Source: Casuarius casuarius (lineage: Eukaryota > Chordata > Aves > Casuariiformes > Casuariidae). Taken from it: a DNA stretch of 64,000 bases. The notes beneath the pieces were generated by a model. That model did no database searches. It was not told the origin of the DNA and worked only from the letters and a program-made list of their open reading frames with translations. How positions within the stretch are numbered: position 1 is the stretch's first letter; each line of letters starts with the position of its first letter. The stretch lies in the NCBI GenBank assembly GCA_003342895.1, contig PTFA01000029.1, positions 186,001-250,000 on the forward strand. Direction: 5' to 3'. Positions 58,741 through 64,000 of the stretch are shown here, piece by piece. A program made the position numbers and the translations under genes.

Positions 58741-60360
58741 AAAGTGTGGTGATCTTTGCGTTAGTATGAATTTTCTTTTGTGACAATTCGAATGTTTACA
58801 TACATTTAAGAGTACTGTATACTTAATACACAGAAAACACTCTCTGCTTTGCAGAGAACATATGCCAAGTCAGATTTTTGTCTCCAGTAGCAGGATTTAG
58901 GATGGTGGTCCAAAACTAGAGGTCACAATCTACAGTGGAGATGGAAATCCAAAATAGACTGAGTTGCAGAGGAGAAGCTTACTAACATAAGTGCCTGAGA
59001 GCGCTGCATGGAGTTTCTACCTGAGAAGTTTGGGAATTGATGTTCGGAGGAAGGTTTGATTTGCTTTGCTGTATCTAAAAGAACCTTGCAGAAGTAAAAA
59101 CATATTTGAAGAAATGAGCCTATGTTAAAAGGATCTTGTTTCTTCAGTGCTGTATATTGCAAATGAGTGTGTTTGTCTTCCACTTTTAGCTCAATTTTCT
59201 TAATAACAGGGAGGTTAATTGCCACTAGAAGTAAGACTAAAAGAACACACAGTGCCTATAGCAAATGAGCGCTTATTATCCCAAATGCAGCTGAGTGTAC
59301 AGACATTTCTTAGCTCTGTCTAATGGAACATATGTTGCATTCTAATCAGGTGATGACTAGTTGCTCTGTGTCTGAAAGCATTTTAAACAAAACCGTTTTA
59401 CTTCAGTACCCCCTTCCTGTGTGCCTTTTTTTTAACTGCTTGTTACCCTCCTAGTTTTGTGAGTGTGATGGGTCCTCTCTTAAGTACTAGATGAAGGACT
59501 TTGTATGTGAAAACACTACTTATCTCTGTGGTTCTTCAGAGTGCTCATAGCCCAGTTGTCAGCTTTTCCTTCACTGAAACTTTGCTTCATGTGGTCGGTC
59601 TTCTGCCTCTTATTGCTCACTACCTTTCTCCCTAAACCTGGGCTTTGTGAACTTCTTCCTGTGCTAAATGTAGTTCCACTCTGTGTTAAGATCCTATTTT
59701 TGTGACATTTTCACATTGCTTCTTCCTATCTTCTATCATGTTGCAATACTTGTTTGTATTTTGCATCTTCATCAGATCTCTGAGTTTGCCTGAAGAAGGC
59801 GGTGACCTCGCAGACTGTGGTTGCTCTGCTTTCAGAATTCTGAGGGTCTTCATGATTCTGCATGTTGATTAAATGATACGTATTTTCATGCCACAGAAGA
59901 TGCTATAATTATTTTGAGTATGAGACTACAAATTCTTCACAGAAACAAAACCCACAATCGCTACCTCAAATGTTATGATCTTCAGTTCTTTGTAAACTCT
60001 TTATATCATCTCTATTTCCTTTCATCATTATTTATTTTCTTACAGTACTGATGCTGTCAGCCAGACAACTCTGTTGTGCAGTACCAAGAAAACTCACATC
60101 AGAAAAAATAGTATTCTGCTCTTCAATACTGTATCTGGGAATTCATTGAAACTTGATTGAAATGACCAAAAAAAAAATGTTCTTAAACTTCAATTTTTTT
60201 TGGAAAAAAGCTGAAATGGTAATTACTGTTCCTCATTCAGTTAATTGATGTAGAGCAATTGAAACAAATTGGTGGTCTTTTAAAAGTCAATTTGGGCAAC
60301 AAATTGAAGTATAAGAAACCTCATTTAAACATTAAAAAATAAAAAAAAACTTTTTAACTG

Positions 60361-60553
60361 TAAGGGTGATTGAATACTGGAATGGGATGCCCACAGACGT
60401 TGTGGTGTCTCTGTCTGTGGAGATGCTCAAAACCCACCTGGACAAATGTCCTGAGCAACCTGCTCTTATTTACCCTGCTTTGAGCAGGGGAGGTTAGGCT
60501 AGATGATCTTCAGAGGGCATCCCAACCTCAATCCTTTGATTCTGTGATTCTAC
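60361..60553 (+). repeat. CR1 LINE 3' end fragment
   Basis: About 190 bp matching the CR1 3' region in order: TGGAATGGGATGCCCACAGA, a middle part with GAGATGCTCAAAACCCACCTGG and CCTGAGCAACCTGCTC (each read with some divergence), then GGTTAGGCTAGATGATCTTC and the terminal GATTCTGTGATTCTAC. It is 5'-truncated, non-coding, and lies in the intergenic region 4 kb beyond AKT1. Confidence 0.85.
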
Positions 60554-63500
60554 AAAATGGTTTAGGCCCTGATTTTGAGACAACATGCTTTAGTGAGGGA
60601 AGGTCTTGATATATTTTTCTGTCTCTAGGGTGTGTTTATACCTCAAGACTGACAAGACCAGTATACCACTTTGGAGAATATTTTATGGGATTGATGTGAA
60701 AATGTAATTGATTGAAAACACCACATGATCAGTATAAATCAGTACTATCCTTGCTTTAATAGCTTCCACTTGTACAAATACCACATTTTTCAAATGTTGT
60801 TGTATATCATTGGCCCTGGTCATTCCTAGTTCACTGTATTTCTTTTAAGCAAAACAATGTCTTTGTTCGATTCCTACACACTTAATTGTATTATAGTTGG
60901 AGTTCTTTCCTGCAAGTAATTTTCTCAGTGATAATAACAGTACATTGTATTCTAGTATTTTGTTACTTATTGAACTGGAGGCTGTGGGAGCTTACCTCTG
61001 AAGCAGGAACACCAGTGTGGCCCTTGTGTTGTTTGAGATGGGAGCAGGCTGGCTGAGTAGTCTACAGTTGCTTCTGCCATGACTGTGAGACAAAACCCTA
61101 GGTGATATTTATGCTTCCAAGGGAAGGCTTATGCCTGTTTTGTATTAGGATTTGCAACCTAAGAGGATCCTTTGGCTGTTTCTGAAAAGATGCATGAACA
61201 GCCTCACCACTAGTCACTTTCAGCTCTGCTTCATTGTGCTGGTTGCAGCTTTTCCTCTCCATGGTGTGTCATGCCCAAAATAGCTTCCTTTAATGTTCTT
61301 TACACCTATCTGATATGGTCACTCAGAAATTGTTTCTAGCGCAGGCTGTAGCTGCCAGCTCCCTTAAGGTAGCTTGCACCTGGTGTTTTACAGCTGTACC
61401 CCATGGATTTGCACATGCTTGTAGTTTTGTGACTGCAGCTGAAAATGCCAGTTTGACTTAGGGCTCTTGACATAACTGAATCCAGCAGCTCTCCACATTT
61501 CAGCAGTGCCTCAGTCATATGCCCCCGAGTGGCTGAAGGCAAGGTGCTTGGTGCAGAGGCTCCTTAGTTTGAAATTTGCTTTTTAGTTTGCATTCAATGA
61601 AGCACAAATCTGACTTTGAGGAACAATTGCAACACCTTTTCCCATGCTCAGGCCTGGTATATGGGATGATACAAAGTTTGTGTGTGTGTTTTTTTTTAAA
61701 TGATAGCTAATGAACTTTTCTAATGTGTTCAATAAATGGTTCTGATGATTTTAAAGACTTTCTGGATATGTAAAAGGATCAAAACAGAAGCCCTTTTATG
61801 AACTTTAATAATGAAAAGGCAGAGAGTGATACTATTCTTAAGAAGATGGATGCAGGATATAGTAGGCTTTCCATATATTTTCAGCTGCCACAATTGTTCC
61901 TCTTTCTGATGTTATTGGGGGAAAGGAGAATCTAAATAGGAAAACAGGAATATTTGACAGTCCAATAACAAGTATAAAATGGAACTGAATGAAAATGGAG
62001 TGGAAAGAGGGAGGTCCCTTTTTGCAAATGGAGACTGAAAAGCTGCAGAGGAGGGGAAGTGTAAGAAAATAAAGCAGTACAAAATGTACTTATTTACAGA
62101 GGTGGGGTTGTCATAAATTTAATGTGCAACCATGATAAAGCAATTAAACTTAGCATCTTCCTTTACTTGAAACTGTAAAACCTGAAATCATGTTACCTTT
62201 CTAAAGTATTACTTTCTGTGCTAATTTGCTGCATTATCAAGGAAGTGAAGATCAAAGGTGTCTGCTTGTTATTTAAAAATATCATTCCTTAGATTTGCCT
62301 TGCTTTCCCTTGTAGACAGATCATTAGGTGGTGATGAAGGTGATGCATTCTATTCCTAGGTTGACCAATGGTTTTTCTGGATTACTTTGAGAAAGTTGTG
62401 TCATGTCTGTGCTTCAGATTTCAAGGATAGAATAAGTATTCTAACACTACAGTAGAGTGCTGAGATTGAAATTAATATGTAAGAGCAAAGTAGTGTTGTC
62501 TGTGATTCCTCTATGCAAAACATACCAACTGTCTTTTATAAGATCAATGCTGGAAACTGTTTTTGTTAGCAGTCTTGATAATAAAACACAGGCACATTAC
62601 AAGAAAGTAAAAGTCAGCAAGGGAACTTTTCCAGTATGAAAAAAGAAAACTAGATCCAAATATGTTTACCTATTTTTCTAATAGGCTAACTCAAATTTAC
62701 ATAGAACCAAAGTTCACACAAGAGCGTGTGTGTATGTACGTGGAATATGATACTGGTAAAGGGACTAGTGGAGGCCCGTAGCGGTCAAGAGGTGCTAGAG
62801 AGGAAGGCTGTATGTAACAGCACAAAGAAGCTTCCAACTCCCCATCTGGAAAAATCCCCCACAGGATCACAGGGAATGGTATTGCCATCTGTCTGTCTTC
62901 TGCAGAGTCAATCTTCTCTCTTGGGAGCAGAAAAAAACCTGGCACATTGAGGTCGGCTTTCACTTCCCTGCTGCACTGAGATTGGATGTAGATCGCTGTG
63001 TGTTACCTATAGGGAATAGGCCTCTCTTCTGCACCCCAGTTTGCCTACTGGGGCAACTGACTTTAGTCAGTTTTGTCTGAATGTCTAATCTCTTTATTTT
63101 CGTCCTTTAAGTCGTATTCTCCTTATGACACCTTCCTCCTTTCCCTGTCTCTTTCCAGCAAATATGAAGTAATCAATGGACTTCTTCCTTTCCCTGCCTT
63201 CTCTCATTCTGATTTCTGCTGCCTTAGTCTGCTTCAAATCATCCTCTGAGTCCCCTCTAGAGGGTGCGTTATGAACTTGCTGGATTACCTGACTCTTAAA
63301 GAATTATTTTCTCTTGTGCAGTGTGCTGATGGTAGATGCTCCTTAGCTTCCTGTGGAGACATGAGAGGTCCAATGCGCATCTAGGCTCCCTTTTAAATGT
63401 CTAAGGAAGTTGCAACACCCTCTTTTCCTTGGTCTCTTAGACAAGTGCAGATTTAATGGGAGAAAGGAGGCATGCTAGCTAAAGCCTGTAGTGTAGTCCT

Positions 63501-64000
63501 TCTTTCTCCCATTAATATTATCTGATATGGCATATGGGCTTCCATGTCCTAGGAGAAAGTCCTGACTATAGCGTAAGGGTTACCTTAGGCTGACCAATCC
63601 TAAGGGCTGCCTGTAGACTCTTGACAGATGCATTTAGGGATGAATTACTGACCTAAACAAAGCAAAGAGCATGATTCCCCCTGAGTTTTAGTGATTTCCT
63701 GTTTCTGTTTATATTTTCAATATCAATCCTGTGGTGTAAGCACAACTGGAAATCACTAGAGTAGGAAAGGAGAAACAACTGTCCAACACCTTTCATCATT
63801 CAATTCTATTTCTTTAGTAGAGTTAGAAGGGAGTCAGTTGCTTTAGAAAAAAATTCTGGTCATTGCTCTATCTGGTGTCCCTTTCTGTTCCAGGGCATCC
63901 CTAAATTTGTGTGCTTAGTCTTCCAGGTGGTAAATGTAAGAAATCTGGGGAAGGCAGAACAGACCATTTCTCTATCCTTTATCTAGTTTATCTTTCCACA

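Larger units (their letters stand above)
56206..64000. other. Intergenic region downstream of AKT1
   Basis: AT-rich, no CpG island and no gene recognised on either strand. Contains the CR1 fragment at 60.36 kb, a poly-T run at 58.72 kb and scattered AATAAA hexamers (for example at about 57,206 and 61,731) without linked coding sequence. In mammals the gene downstream of AKT1 is SIVA1 in convergent orientation; I did not see its cysteine-rich C-terminal exon on the minus strand, though a short or diverged exon could be missed by eye. Confidence 0.6.

Noticed and set aside
61680..61740. AATAAA after a poly-T stretch as the 3' end of another gene
   Set aside because: No coding sequence or exon structure precedes it on the same strand in the intergenic region.

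Overview
The window is vertebrate nuclear DNA, most likely from a bird. It carries one recognisable protein-coding gene, AKT1 (RAC-alpha serine/threonine kinase, protein kinase B alpha), on the + strand. The avian call rests on 3' tails of CR1 LINEs at about 3.57-3.65 kb and 60.36-60.55 kb, which end in the CR1-type ATTCTRTG octamers. Interspersed repeats are otherwise sparse. The AKT1 protein also agrees with the chicken orthologue as I remember it. No bacterial operon, phage, CRISPR array or mobile gene cassette is present.

Layout. Bases 1-21,382 are AKT1 upstream intron sequence. They are mostly AT-rich and hold a series of short CpG-rich patches near 8.0, 10.5, 11.3, 13.2, 15.5, 16.3 and 19.8 kb. 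The strongest patch, 15.25-15.79 kb, carries a perfect CArG box, an AP-1/MARE site and E-boxes. Twelve coding exons lie between 21,383 and 54,669 with GT-AG introns and preserved reading phase. They total 1,397 nt, and a 480-codon AKT1 plus stop is 1,443 nt. The missing 46 nt is exactly the first coding exon (residues 1-15 and the first base of codon 16), which I did not find and place upstream of the window. A 3' UTR of about 1.5 kb ends at an AATAAA signal at 56,179. From there to 64,000 the sequence is AT-rich and intergenic, with one CR1 fragment and no gene I can recognise.

The exons build an intact AKT1: a PH domain (residues 17-108 here), a linker, a kinase domain (about 150-408) and an AGC C-terminal tail. 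K179, D274, D292, T308, T450 and S473 are all present. The SGTA C-terminus and the linker sequence separate it from AKT2 and AKT3.

No undescribed biological system is evident. The items most worth a second look are non-coding: the CArG/MARE CpG island in the first intron, a GC-rich hairpin beside an E-box cluster at about 40.1-40.25 kb, a nearly perfect 123-bp tandem duplication just after coding exon 11, a poly-C run containing an N, and apparent remnants of ancient MIR-type SINEs.
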